From CAZWHE01 sp964633825 (lineage in GTDB: Bacteria; Planctomycetota; B15-G4; CAYZWU01), in contig CAZWHE010000122.1 of the NCBI GenBank assembly GCA_964633825.1, positions 1-12,741 on the forward strand: a stretch of DNA of 12,741 bases, in the 5' to 3' direction. Of this stretch, positions 6,749-12,741 are shown in pieces. Each line of letters opens with the position of its first letter. The stretch's first letter is position 1. The position numbers and the translations under genes were made by a program. The notes under the pieces were generated by a model. It ran no database searches. It was not told where the DNA came from and was given only the letters and a program-made list of their open reading frames with translations.

Positions 6749-6949
6749 AGCCCGGTTATTTCACGCGTTCCTACTGCGGAGCTGCCAGGTGTGATGAATA
6801 CTGCGTTGCGTATCACGAAAAGATCCTCAAGGTGTCAAAAACACCTCTACGGTCTTTTCGTTCACGCACCTTGTCTCATCGCACCTGGCGTCTTCGGACG
6901 CCCTGCGTCCGACAGCTCCTCGCGACGAAACGCGTGAAATAACCGGGCT
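6749..6949. repeat. 201-bp palindromic element with perfect 21-bp terminal inverted repeats (palindrome 2)
   Basis: The ends 6749-6769 (AGCCCGGTTATTTCACGCG...) and 6929-6949 are perfect reverse complements over 21 bp. Pairing continues inward: GGAGCTG with CAGCTCC (6913-6919), CCAGGTGTGATGA against TCATCGCACCTGG (6876-6888), and ACGAAAAGA against TCTTTTCGT. The apex is GGTGT-CAAAA-ACACC (6831-6845). A 24-nt bulge present on the right side only (6889-6912) holds a perfect side hairpin, TCGGACGC-CCT-GCGTCCGA (6894-6912). A CCT triplet flanks both ends (6746-6748 and 6950-6952), which could be a short target duplication but may be chance. The element lies between the promoter and the tig start. 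A MITE-like insertion or a structured leader RNA are both possible. Confidence 0.88.
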
Positions 6950-6972
6950 CCTCAAATTCCTGGAGAGTATTA

Positions 6973-8295
6973 ATGGATATTACTATTGATAAAAAAGGGC
7001 CTTGCCTCAGCAACCTCAAGGTTGCCGTTCCTCCCGATGAGGTGAAGGACGAGATCGAAAAGAAATACAAAGAGGTGAGGAAAAACGTCTCTCTTCCCGG
7101 CTTCAGGAAGGGAAAAGCGCCTCGCAAGCTGATCGAAAAGAAATTCGGGAAATCGATCATAGAAGAGGTCAAGGAAGATCTCGTCAGGGAAGCCTACACC
7201 CAGGCGATCGACAAGCACGAGCTCGAACCCGTCGGCGATCCCGAGATCACGCTCGATTCCGTCGTTCTCGAGGAGGGATCGGCCATGGAATTCGAGTTCG
7301 ACGTGGAGACGCGGCCCGAGCTCGAGCTCGGCGAATACAAGGGATTGAAAGTCGATGTTCCGCCCACCACCGTGTCCGACGACGAGATCGATTCGAGCGT
7401 CGAGGGCCTGAGAAACCGCTGGGCCACCCTCGAGAAGGTGGAGGAGGGATCGATCGAGAAGGAGGATTTCCCCGTGGCGGCCATCACCTACTCCGTCGAA
7501 GGGGAGGAAGACGTGACCCGCGAGGGCGGCCAGATCAACATGAAGATGAAGATCGTCGACGGCCTCCAGGTCGACGAGGAAACGATCGAGCGCTTTATCG
7601 GCAGGAAGGAGGACGACACAGTCGCCTTCGAGGTGCCGGCGCTTCCCGACCATTTCACTCCCGAGAGCCTCCGCGGCAAAAAAGCTTCCCTTTCGGCCAA
7701 GATCAGCGAGATCAAGAGGATCACGCCGCCGGAACTGAACGAGGCGTTTTTCAAACGGGTCGGCATCGAATCGCTCGACGAACTGAAAAAGATGGTCCGC
7801 GAAGGAGTGGAGACGCGGAAGAAATCGATGCAAAAAGAGCTCGCCGAGGAGAAGATCATCGACAAGCTCGTGGAGACGCACGAGCTCGACCTCCCCGAAA
7901 AACTCCTGGAGAAACAGATCGAGAAGCAGCAGTACATGCGCAAGATCGAGATGATGAGAATGGGCTTTGCCGAAAAAGATGTGGAAGAAAAAGCCCGGGA
8001 GATGAAGGAAAGCGACGATAAATCGGCAGACCGCTTTTTGCGTTACACTTTCATCTTTGACAAAATCGCCGAGAAGGAGAAAATCTTTGTCACAGAGGCG
8101 GACGTGGAGGAAGAGTTAAAGAAGATCGCCTCCGGCAGAAACTCCACTCCCCAGGAAGTGCGGGCCGAGTTCGAGGAGCAGGACATGATGTCGTCTCTCC
8201 GCAGCCGGGTCCGTTACGACAAGATCAGAGAGTTCCTGAGAGAAAACGCCGAGATTACCGAGAAAGAACCCGAAGAGAAGGTAAAGGAAGCATGA
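6973..8295 (+). CDS. tig: Trigger factor, ribosome-associated chaperone
   Basis: A 440-residue trigger factor, which binds near the ribosomal exit tunnel and shields nascent chains. The ATG at 6973 follows GGAGAG (6961-6966). The N-terminal ribosome-binding domain (1 to about 120) contains the signature GFRKGKAP (43-50) followed by RKLIEKKFG. A FKBP-like domain is expected at about 160-245, then the helical C-terminal arms (about 250-430), rich in Glu and Lys. The FKBP region is divergent: it keeps the fold-like framing (FPVAAITYSVEGE...LRGKKASLSAKISEIK) but lacks the usual GQGxxxPGFE-type substrate pocket, having KIVDGLQVDEETIERFIGRK instead, so prolyl isomerase activity is doubtful. It is first in the tig-clpP-clpX operon and overlaps clpP by 4 bp (ATGA). 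Confidence 0.95.
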   Translation: MDITIDKKGPCLSNLKVAVPPDEVKDEIEKKYKEVRKNVSLPGFRKGKAPRKLIEKKFGKSIIEEVKEDLVREAYTQAIDKHELEPVGDPEITLDSVVLEEGSAMEFEFDVETRPELELGEYKGLKVDVPPTTVSDDEIDSSVEGLRNRWATLEKVEEGSIEKEDFPVAAITYSVEGEEDVTREGGQINMKMKIVDGLQVDEETIERFIGRKEDDTVAFEVPALPDHFTPESLRGKKASLSAKISEIKRITPPELNEAFFKRVGIESLDELKKMVREGVETRKKSMQKELAEEKIIDKLVETHELDLPEKLLEKQIEKQQYMRKIEMMRMGFAEKDVEEKAREMKESDDKSADRFLRYTFIFDKIAEKEKIFVTEADVEEELKKIASGRNSTPQEVRAEFEEQDMMSSLRSRVRYDKIREFLRENAEITEKEPEEKVKEA

Positions 8296-8891
8296 ACAAC
8301 TTTTACACGATTCCCTACGTCATCGAAAAGACGGGCCGCGGCGAAAGAGCCTACGACATCTACTCCAGGCTGCTCGAGGACAGGATCATCTTCGTCGGGA
8401 CGGCTGTCGACGACGTGGTGGCCAACTCGGTCGTGGCCCAGCTCCTCTTTCTTCAGAAGGAGAACAAAAACCAGGACATCAGCATCTACGTCAACTCGCC
8501 CGGCGGCAGCATCACGGCCGGCCTGGCGATCTACGACACCATGCAGTTCGTCCAGTGCGACGTGGCCACCTACTGCATCGGCCAGGCATCGAGCATGGCC
8601 GCCGTTCTCCTCATGGCGGGATCGAACGGAAAGCGCCTCTCCCTTCCGAACTCGCGCATCATGCTTCACCAGCCCTGGGGAGGAGCGGGCGGAACAGCGG
8701 CCGATATCCAGATCCAGGCCGAAGAGCTCACGAAGATGAAAAGGACCCTCATCGAAATCATCACGAAGCATACGGGACAAGCCCAAGACAAAGTCGAAGA
8801 GGACATCGACCGCGATTACTTCATGTCCGCCGAAGAAGCGAAGGAGTACGGTCTGGTCGACGAGGTCGTGGAACCTCTTGTGGCCGTGTAG
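8292..8891 (+). CDS. clpP: ATP-dependent Clp protease proteolytic subunit ClpP
   Basis: A 199-residue serine protease subunit that assembles into a tetradecameric barrel fed by ClpX. The catalytic triad is complete: Ser101 in GQASSMAA, His126 in IMLHQPWGG and Asp175 in DIDRDYFMSAEEA. The YDIYSRLLEDRIIFVG and NSPGGSITAGLAIYDTMQF blocks are typical of the family. The N-terminus is short (MNNFYTIPYVIEKTGRGERAYD), so little or no propeptide needs removal. Translation is coupled to tig by the ATGA overlap. Its stop codon lies inside the first of three 17-bp repeats that fill the gap to clpX. The length is normal for bacterial ClpP. Confidence 0.97.
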   Translation: MNNFYTIPYVIEKTGRGERAYDIYSRLLEDRIIFVGTAVDDVVANSVVAQLLFLQKENKNQDISIYVNSPGGSITAGLAIYDTMQFVQCDVATYCIGQASSMAAVLLMAGSNGKRLSLPNSRIMLHQPWGGAGGTAADIQIQAEELTKMKRTLIEIITKHTGQAQDKVEEDIDRDYFMSAEEAKEYGLVDEVVEPLVAV

Positions 8892-8936
8892 TTCAATAAA
8901 ACGTATCGTTCGACAAAACGTGTAGTTCGACAAAAC
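8886..8936 (+). repeat. Three tandem 17-bp repeats spanning the clpP stop and the clpP-clpX spacer
   Basis: Units at 8886-8902, 8903-8919 and 8920-8936 match the consensus GTGTAGTTCGACAAAAC with one to three differences. The first unit supplies the last Val codon and the TAG stop of clpP. The clpX ribosome binding site AGGAAG starts directly after the third unit (8937-8942). The array therefore makes up nearly all of the intergenic space. It may simply be slippage-derived spacer, or it may bind a protein or affect mRNA processing between the two genes. Confidence 0.85.
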
Positions 8937-8952
8937 AGGAAGACGCGACACA

Positions 8953-10299
8953 ATGGGCCGCCGCACGAAATACAACGATCCCGAGCGCTGCACCTTCTGC
9001 GACAAGCCGAAGGGACGGGTTCAGAGCCTGATCGCCGGCCCCCCCGGCATTTACATCTGCAACGAATGCGTCGAGCTCTGCAACACGATCCTTTTCGAGG
9101 AAACAGGACGCGGAGCCCCGCCCCCGCCAGCACAGCGGCCCGCCCCGCTCGCTCTTCCCGAAAAGCTCCCCACGCCGGAAGAGATCAAGGAAAACCTCGA
9201 CCTCTTCGTCATCGGACAGGAATACGCCAAGAAGGTCATCTCCGTTGCCGTCTACAACCACTACAAGAGGCTCGTAGCCGGAAGCCGGTTCTTGGAGCAG
9301 AGCGACATCCGGCTCGAGAAGTCGAACATCCTGCTCATCGGCCCCACGGGATGCGGCAAGACCCTGCTCGCCAGGACGCTCGCCGAGTTCCTCGACGTCC
9401 CTTTCGCCATAAGCGACGCCACGCCGCTGACGGAAGCGGGCTATGTGGGGGAAGACGTGGAAAACATCATCCTCCGTCTCGTCCAGGCCGCGGACTACAA
9501 CATCGAAAACGCCCAGAAGGGCATCATCTATATCGACGAGATCGACAAGATCACGCGGACCTCGCAGAACATCTCGATCACGCGCGACGTGTCGGGAGAG
9601 GGCGTCCAGCAGGCTCTCCTCAAGATCCTCGAAGGCACGATCGCCAACGTCCCTCCACAGGGGGGGCGCAAGCACCCCGAGCAGAACTATCTCCAGGTGG
9701 ACACGACCAACATCCTTTTCATCGTGGGCGGGACTTTCACCGGCCTGGAAGACATCATCCGGAAACGGGTGGGCCAGAGCGCCATCGGGTTCGGCCGGGA
9801 TGACTCCGTTGGAGAAGATGCTGGAAAAGAGACTGGGAAAAAGAAGAAAAAATCCCCGCCCGACGACAGCATCCTCCATCTCGTCGACACGGAGGACCTC
9901 ATCGAGTTCGGCTTGATTCCCGAGCTCGTGGGCCGCCTGGCGGTGACGTCCACGCTCAACGCCCTGACCCGGGAAGACCTCGTCGAGGTCATGGTCAAGC
10001 CCAAGAACGCCATCACCAGGCAGTACCAGGCTTACTTCGAGATGGAGGACTGTATCCTCGAATTCCGGAAAGAGGCGCTGAAAGAGATCGCGCGCCGGGC
10101 CCACAAGAAAAAAACCGGCGTCCGGGCGATCCGGTCCATTATCGAAGATCTCATCCTGGATACGGTCTATCACCTCCCGGGCAAGGGGCCCGGAAGACGC
10201 TACATCATCACGCCCGGGTTCGTGAAGGGGAAGGAACGGATCAAGGTCCTGGCCGTCAAAAAGAAAAAGAAGAAGAAAGCGCGGCGTGAAACGGCCTAG
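8953..10299 (+). CDS. clpX: ATP-dependent Clp protease ATP-binding subunit ClpX
   Basis: A 448-residue AAA+ unfoldase that delivers substrates to ClpP. The ATG at 8953 follows AGGAAG at 10 nt. Domains in order: the N-terminal zinc-binding domain with Cys13, Cys16, Cys36 and Cys39; a short Pro/Ala linker (55-68); and the AAA+ module with Walker A GPTGCGKT (130-137), pore loop GYVGE (163-167), Walker B IIYIDEID (191-198), RKH loop (239-241), arginine finger Arg328 in ELVGRLA and sensor 2 Arg391 in GVRAIRS. The ClpP-docking IGF tripeptide is intact (278-280). The stretch after IGF (about 281-305) is longer than in E. coli ClpX and contains five lysines in a row. The C-terminus ends in a second polylysine run. 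All functional motifs needed for a working ClpXP are present, and the encoded ClpP is directly upstream. Confidence 0.97.
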   Translation: MGRRTKYNDPERCTFCDKPKGRVQSLIAGPPGIYICNECVELCNTILFEETGRGAPPPPAQRPAPLALPEKLPTPEEIKENLDLFVIGQEYAKKVISVAVYNHYKRLVAGSRFLEQSDIRLEKSNILLIGPTGCGKTLLARTLAEFLDVPFAISDATPLTEAGYVGEDVENIILRLVQAADYNIENAQKGIIYIDEIDKITRTSQNISITRDVSGEGVQQALLKILEGTIANVPPQGGRKHPEQNYLQVDTTNILFIVGGTFTGLEDIIRKRVGQSAIGFGRDDSVGEDAGKETGKKKKKSPPDDSILHLVDTEDLIEFGLIPELVGRLAVTSTLNALTREDLVEVMVKPKNAITRQYQAYFEMEDCILEFRKEALKEIARRAHKKKTGVRAIRSIIEDLILDTVYHLPGKGPGRRYIITPGFVKGKERIKVLAVKKKKKKKARRETA

Positions 10300-10319
10300 C
10301 TTATAACACCTCATCGGCC

Positions 10320-11399
10320 ATGAACGAAACCGTCGAGTACGTAACCGATCTTCCGCCCGAAGCCTTTCCCGAGGCCGCCGTCTCTGCGGGTGGAAAGCCC
10401 TTCCACGGAAAGATCGTCAGGAAGTGGATCTACAAGAATCGGGCCCGGTCCTTCGACGAGATGACCGATCTCTCCCTCGCGCTGCGCCGGAGCATGAAAA
10501 AAAGATACTCCCTTTTCCGGCTCGATCGGGCCGATTCACGGCAGAGCTCGGACGGCACGACGAAGCACGCCTTTTCGCTCCCCGACAACGAAACGGTGGA
10601 AACGGTCGTCTTACCCGAACAGAAACGGCTCACCCTCTGCCTCTCCTCCCAGGTCGGCTGCCCCATGGGGTGCCGCTTTTGCGCCTCAGGCCTCCTCGGT
10701 TTCGACAGGAACCTGACACCGGGCGAGATGGTGGAACAGGTCCTTTTCGCCGCCCCGCCGGACAAAAAGATCAGCAACATCGTCTTCATGGGAACGGGAG
10801 AACCGCTCCTGAACCTCGATAACGTGAAAAGGGCGATCCGGATAATCAACGACCCCGGCTGTCTCGACATCGGGGCCCGGCGCATCACCATTTCCACGAT
10901 CGGGCTTCCCGACAGGATCGTTGAACTGGCCGACCTCGGCCTCCAGGTCAACCTCGCCGTCTCGCTCCACGCCGGTGACGACGAGACGCGGCGTTCCATC
11001 CTGCCCGTATCGGGAAAGACCGCGATCGCCGACATTCTCGAGGCCGCCGACCTTTACAGGCAAAAGACAACGCGCGACGTCACCTTCGAGTACATCCTTC
11101 TCTCCGGCGTCAACGACTCCCAAGAAGACGCGCAAAAACTGGCCCGCCTCCTCGGTAAGCGGAAGTGCACGGTCAATCTGATTCCGTGGAACCCCGTGGC
11201 CGGCATCGATTTCCAACCCCCATCGCGGACGGCTGTCCAGGCATTCCAGAAAACACTCGAAAGCAAAAGAATTCCGGTCACCGTGAGGCGCTCACGGGGC
11301 GGGGATATAGAAGCCGCTTGTGGCCAGCTGCGACTGCTTCGGAAGGCTCACGACAAAGAGCCGCACCCGCCGCACAAGGGCTCTGAGGGTTTTGTGTGA
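10320..11399 (+). CDS. rlmN: Dual-specificity 23S rRNA A2503 / tRNA A37 C2-methyltransferase RlmN
   Basis: A 359-residue radical SAM methyltransferase that makes 2-methyladenosine at 23S rRNA A2503 and, in many bacteria, at tRNA A37. The radical SAM cluster motif CPMGCRFC supplies Cys114, Cys118 and Cys121. MGTGEPLLN (157-165) is the SAM-binding glycine motif. The C-terminal Cys334 in RGGDIEAACGQL is the resolving cysteine that forms the protein-RNA adduct. The ATG lies 20 nt after the clpX stop with no strong ribosome binding site, so translation may depend on the upstream gene. RlmN is preferred over Cfr because of the chromosomal housekeeping setting and the overall RlmN-like sequence. The tail after Cys334 (RLLRKAHDKEPHPPHKGSEGFV) is basic and a little extended. 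It is probably the last gene of the operon. Confidence 0.94.
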   Translation: MNETVEYVTDLPPEAFPEAAVSAGGKPFHGKIVRKWIYKNRARSFDEMTDLSLALRRSMKKRYSLFRLDRADSRQSSDGTTKHAFSLPDNETVETVVLPEQKRLTLCLSSQVGCPMGCRFCASGLLGFDRNLTPGEMVEQVLFAAPPDKKISNIVFMGTGEPLLNLDNVKRAIRIINDPGCLDIGARRITISTIGLPDRIVELADLGLQVNLAVSLHAGDDETRRSILPVSGKTAIADILEAADLYRQKTTRDVTFEYILLSGVNDSQEDAQKLARLLGKRKCTVNLIPWNPVAGIDFQPPSRTAVQAFQKTLESKRIPVTVRRSRGGDIEAACGQLRLLRKAHDKEPHPPHKGSEGFV

Positions 11400-11613
11400 G
11401 AACTTGTCCGGCAGAGATGGCTCCTTGCCAATGAACGATCCGGCAGCGCATCTTGGGTGTTTGACGATGCGGGTTGAATGTTTTTAGAAACTCTCTTTTT
11501 CGACAGAAGAGTGCAAAGTGTGCCGGCGGTGGAGATCATCGGAGGGTGGGCCGGCAAGCGCCGTGTGAGCGGCAGATTGTCGGGATGATTCTTTTGTTCC
11601 GTGCATTCCTTTT
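11400..11613. other. Non-coding stretch after rlmN
   Basis: No gene, RNA or convincing terminator is seen between the rlmN stop and the NYN remnant. TCCGGCAG occurs twice (near 11406 and 11440), and TGCCGGC pairs with GCCGGCA at a distance of about 30 nt, but neither is followed by a T tract. This looks like decayed accessory DNA. Confidence 0.5.
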
Positions 11614-12040
11614 TTACCAATTTGTCGGTTTCGCTACGCTTGTTCCATTAGGCAACACGAAAGGATCGGGAAACTGATGGCGCAAGCATGACCGACGCTT
11701 AATCGAAAACGATTCCGGAGAAATCGCAGCGAGCTCCGAGTTGGTCCTCCTGTACGGAAACGCGAACAGGATCAGTTTCGTGGGGAAGAGCTGTTTGCAG
11801 GTCCTGACTGTGGGGGCGAGATCAGTGTCGCCTGTGAGAAGCACAATTGATTCCGCATGGTTCGAGTGACATATTTCGAAAAGTCGTGTAGCTACGGCTA
11901 CATCGGTCTCCTTCTCCTCATGCGCGACAAACGGTTTCCGACAGTTGGGACACCAAACATGTTTCGACTTGAATCTGCTGAGCTCGACATTAATACCGCT
12001 CGCTCTAAGTACCGTGCCCCATAATTACGATGATGTATTT
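11614..12040 (-). pseudogene. NYN-domain (PIN-like, LabA/DUF88 type) nuclease, C-terminal remnant with frameshift
   Basis: On the minus strand, from about 12000 down to the TAA at 11614-11616, one frame reads GINVELSRFKSKHVWCPNC, HEEKETDVAVATRLFEI, SIVLLTGDTDLAPTV, FPTKLILFAFPYRRTNSELA and LRHQFPDPFVLPNGT. This is the second half of a NYN-domain protein, the family of metal-dependent PIN-like RNases that includes LabA. Acidic residues in EKETD and GDTD are retained, and CPNC may be a half zinc-binding site. The frame closes at a stop just upstream. The adjoining frame continues as HHRNYGARYLERA, and restoring one missing base near 11996-12003 would give YLERAGINVELSRFK, which fits the family pattern. 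The N-terminal half with the first catalytic Asp is absent. The homology fades where the IS630 element begins, so disruption by insertion is likely. The end coordinate is approximate. Confidence 0.72.
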
Positions 12041-12065
12041 TATTGTATCTCCTAAATAAATATAG

Positions 12066-12096
12066 TAGCATTCTCCCAAGCAAGTGGAGGATGCTA
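12066..12096 (+). promoter_or_regulatory. Hairpin covering the transposase ribosome binding site
   Basis: TAGCATTCTCC (12066-12076) pairs with GGAGGATGCTA (12086-12096) with a single T-G wobble around a 9-nt loop. The 3' strand contains the whole GGAGG Shine-Dalgarno sequence and the A of the ATG start codon at 12096. In mRNA this 11-bp stem would hide the translation start, a known way for insertion sequences to limit transposase made from read-through transcripts. It could alternatively be part of an IS end. Confidence 0.7.
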
Positions 12097-12383
12097 TGCC
12101 CAAAACAAGCCCATTCACAATCTTATTGACCGACCAGGAGAAGTTTGTTCTTGAGTCCATGGCTCGTCAATATACATCATCGTATATTGACGTGATCAGG
12201 GCCAAGATCGTTCTCTACTCAGCTCAGGGGTTGGAGAACAAGGAGATCGCCCTTCGTCTGGACACATCGCCCCAGATCGTCAGCAAGTGGCGCAAGCGCT
12301 TTTTCGAACAACGTCTTGAGGGGTTGGGGGATGAACCTCGGCGAGGCCGTCCGCCTCGCTTTTCCCCCCGAGGTGGTGATTGA
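12096..12383 (+). CDS. IS630-family transposase, N-terminal frame
   Basis: A 95-residue frame carrying the DNA-binding half of an IS630-type transposase. ATG 12096 is chosen because GGAGG (12086-12090) lies 5 nt upstream; the GTG at 12084 lies within that site. It contains a helix-turn-helix (about residues 40-72, LENKEIALRLDTSPQIVSKW) followed by RKRFFEQRLEGLGDEPRRGRPPRFSP, the standard linker of this family. After FSP the frame enters RGGD and stops at 12383. The expected continuation EVVIEIKSLA lies in the +1 frame, starting at GAG 12370. The switch falls at a run of six Cs (12364-12369). Confidence 0.85.
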   Translation: MPKTSPFTILLTDQEKFVLESMARQYTSSYIDVIRAKIVLYSAQGLENKEIALRLDTSPQIVSKWRKRFFEQRLEGLGDEPRRGRPPRFSPRGGD

Positions 12384-12741
12384 GATTAAGTCGCTGGCGT
12401 GTGAGCTGCCCCATGAACTCGGCCTTCCGTTATCTCGATTCAGCATGGCCGATCTCAAGAGAGAAGCCATTCGCCGGGGGCTGGTAGCGTCTGTTGGCGA
12501 AACGACGATTTGGCGATGGCTCTCTGAGGACGCGATTCGGCTGTGGCGGCATCGCGCCTGGATCTTTCCAAGGGATCCCCAGTTCAGAGAGAAGGCCGGG
12601 CGCATTCTGGATCTCTACGAGGGCGTCTGGGGTGACCGTCCGTTGGCGGATTCGGATTGTGTGGTCTCCACGGACGAGAAAACCAGCATCCAAGCTCGGC
12701 GGCGCACGCACGCCACCACCCCTCCCGGGCCGGGCCACACA
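12370..12741 (+). CDS. IS630-family transposase, catalytic part in +1 frame (truncated by window end)
   Basis: This frame has no stop up to the window end and no start codon of its own needed; it continues the transposase after the C6 run. It reads EVVIEIKSLACELPHELGLP, ETTIWRWLSEDAIRLWRHR, WIFPRDPQFREKAGRILDLY and VVSTDEKTSIQARRRTHATT. The Asp in STDEKTSIQAR is the first residue of the DDE catalytic triad, and the remaining two lie beyond the window. Either the gene is inactivated by one extra C, or the full enzyme is made by +1 (or -2) frameshifting or transcript slippage at TTTTCCCCCC. Confidence 0.82.

Larger units (their letters stand above)
12040..12741 (+). mobile_element. IS630-family insertion sequence, left part (right end outside window)
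   Basis: The transposase start and N-terminal two thirds are present and the element runs off the window. The left boundary is not resolved; it must lie between the NYN remnant (ending about 12040) and the transposase ribosome binding site (12086). IS630 elements insert at TA and duplicate it, and several TA dinucleotides occur in the AT-rich stretch 12022-12065. The drop in GC content here relative to the upstream housekeeping genes fits acquired DNA. Confidence 0.75.

Noticed and set aside
6749..6949. Possible CRISPR or riboswitch
   Set aside because: There are no regularly spaced direct repeats, and I recognise no known riboswitch core; the pattern is a single inverted repeat.
6746..6952. 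CCT direct repeat flanking palindrome 2 as proof of transposition
   Set aside because: Three bases are too few to count as proof; it is mentioned only as compatible with insertion.
8893..10314. 473-codon minus-strand open frame opposite clpX
   Set aside because: Antisense shadow; clpX on the other strand has every catalytic motif and a good ribosome binding site.
11474..11677. Plus-strand 67-codon frame after rlmN
   Set aside because: It has no recognisable domain, no ribosome binding site, and overlaps the end of the minus-strand NYN remnant.
12038..12066. Possible promoter for the transposase (TTTATT, 16 bp, TATAGT)
   Set aside because: The -35 matches consensus at only three positions, and AT-rich sequence gives such matches by chance.

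Overview
This is a GC-rich bacterial chromosome segment. The organism is probably an outer-membrane (diderm) bacterium, because the window encodes a LolC/LolD-type lipoprotein-release transporter. The long-NfeD / short-NfeD / FloA cluster, the lysine- and glutamate-rich housekeeping proteins and the IS630 type would fit an Acidobacteriota- or Aminicenantes-like lineage. That placement is a guess from general protein character; no marker in the window settles it.

Layout. (1) 1-97: the 3' part of a tRNA-Ala(GGC) and its terminator. (2) 192-4170, forward: a membrane-organisation operon with a ClpP-class NfeD protease, a short NfeD, the flotillin-like FloA and an unrecognised one-TM protein carrying a five-fold AYTxDxx repeat. 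(3) 4171-4463: a 293-bp imperfect palindrome between convergent operons, whose right arm forms the end of lolD. (4) 6512-4430, reverse: lolC-lolD, overlapping by 8 bp. (5) 6513-6972: divergent intergenic region with a good sigma70-type promoter, followed by a second, 201-bp palindrome with perfect 21-bp ends. That palindrome lies in the predicted 5' leader of the next operon. (6) 6973-11399, forward: tig-clpP-clpX-rlmN, a protein folding and quality-control operon plus a 23S rRNA/tRNA methyltransferase. A triple 17-bp repeat fills the clpP-clpX gap. (7) 11400-12741: a decayed, less GC-rich accessory tail. It holds the C-terminal remnant of a NYN-domain (PIN-like nuclease) gene on the minus strand, frameshifted and apparently cut by an IS630-family element. 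The transposase reading frame of that element is itself split at a C6 run and leaves the window.

How the genes work together. NfeD and FloA form membrane microdomain assemblies, LolCD moves lipoproteins from the inner membrane, and trigger factor with ClpXP handles nascent-chain folding and degradation, so the core is envelope and protein homeostasis. The least explained features are the two long palindromes. They are unrelated in sequence, but each carries an asymmetric side hairpin with an 8-bp stem and a 3-nt loop, and each sits where it could affect transcript ends or leaders of housekeeping operons. They are the best candidates here for something undescribed.
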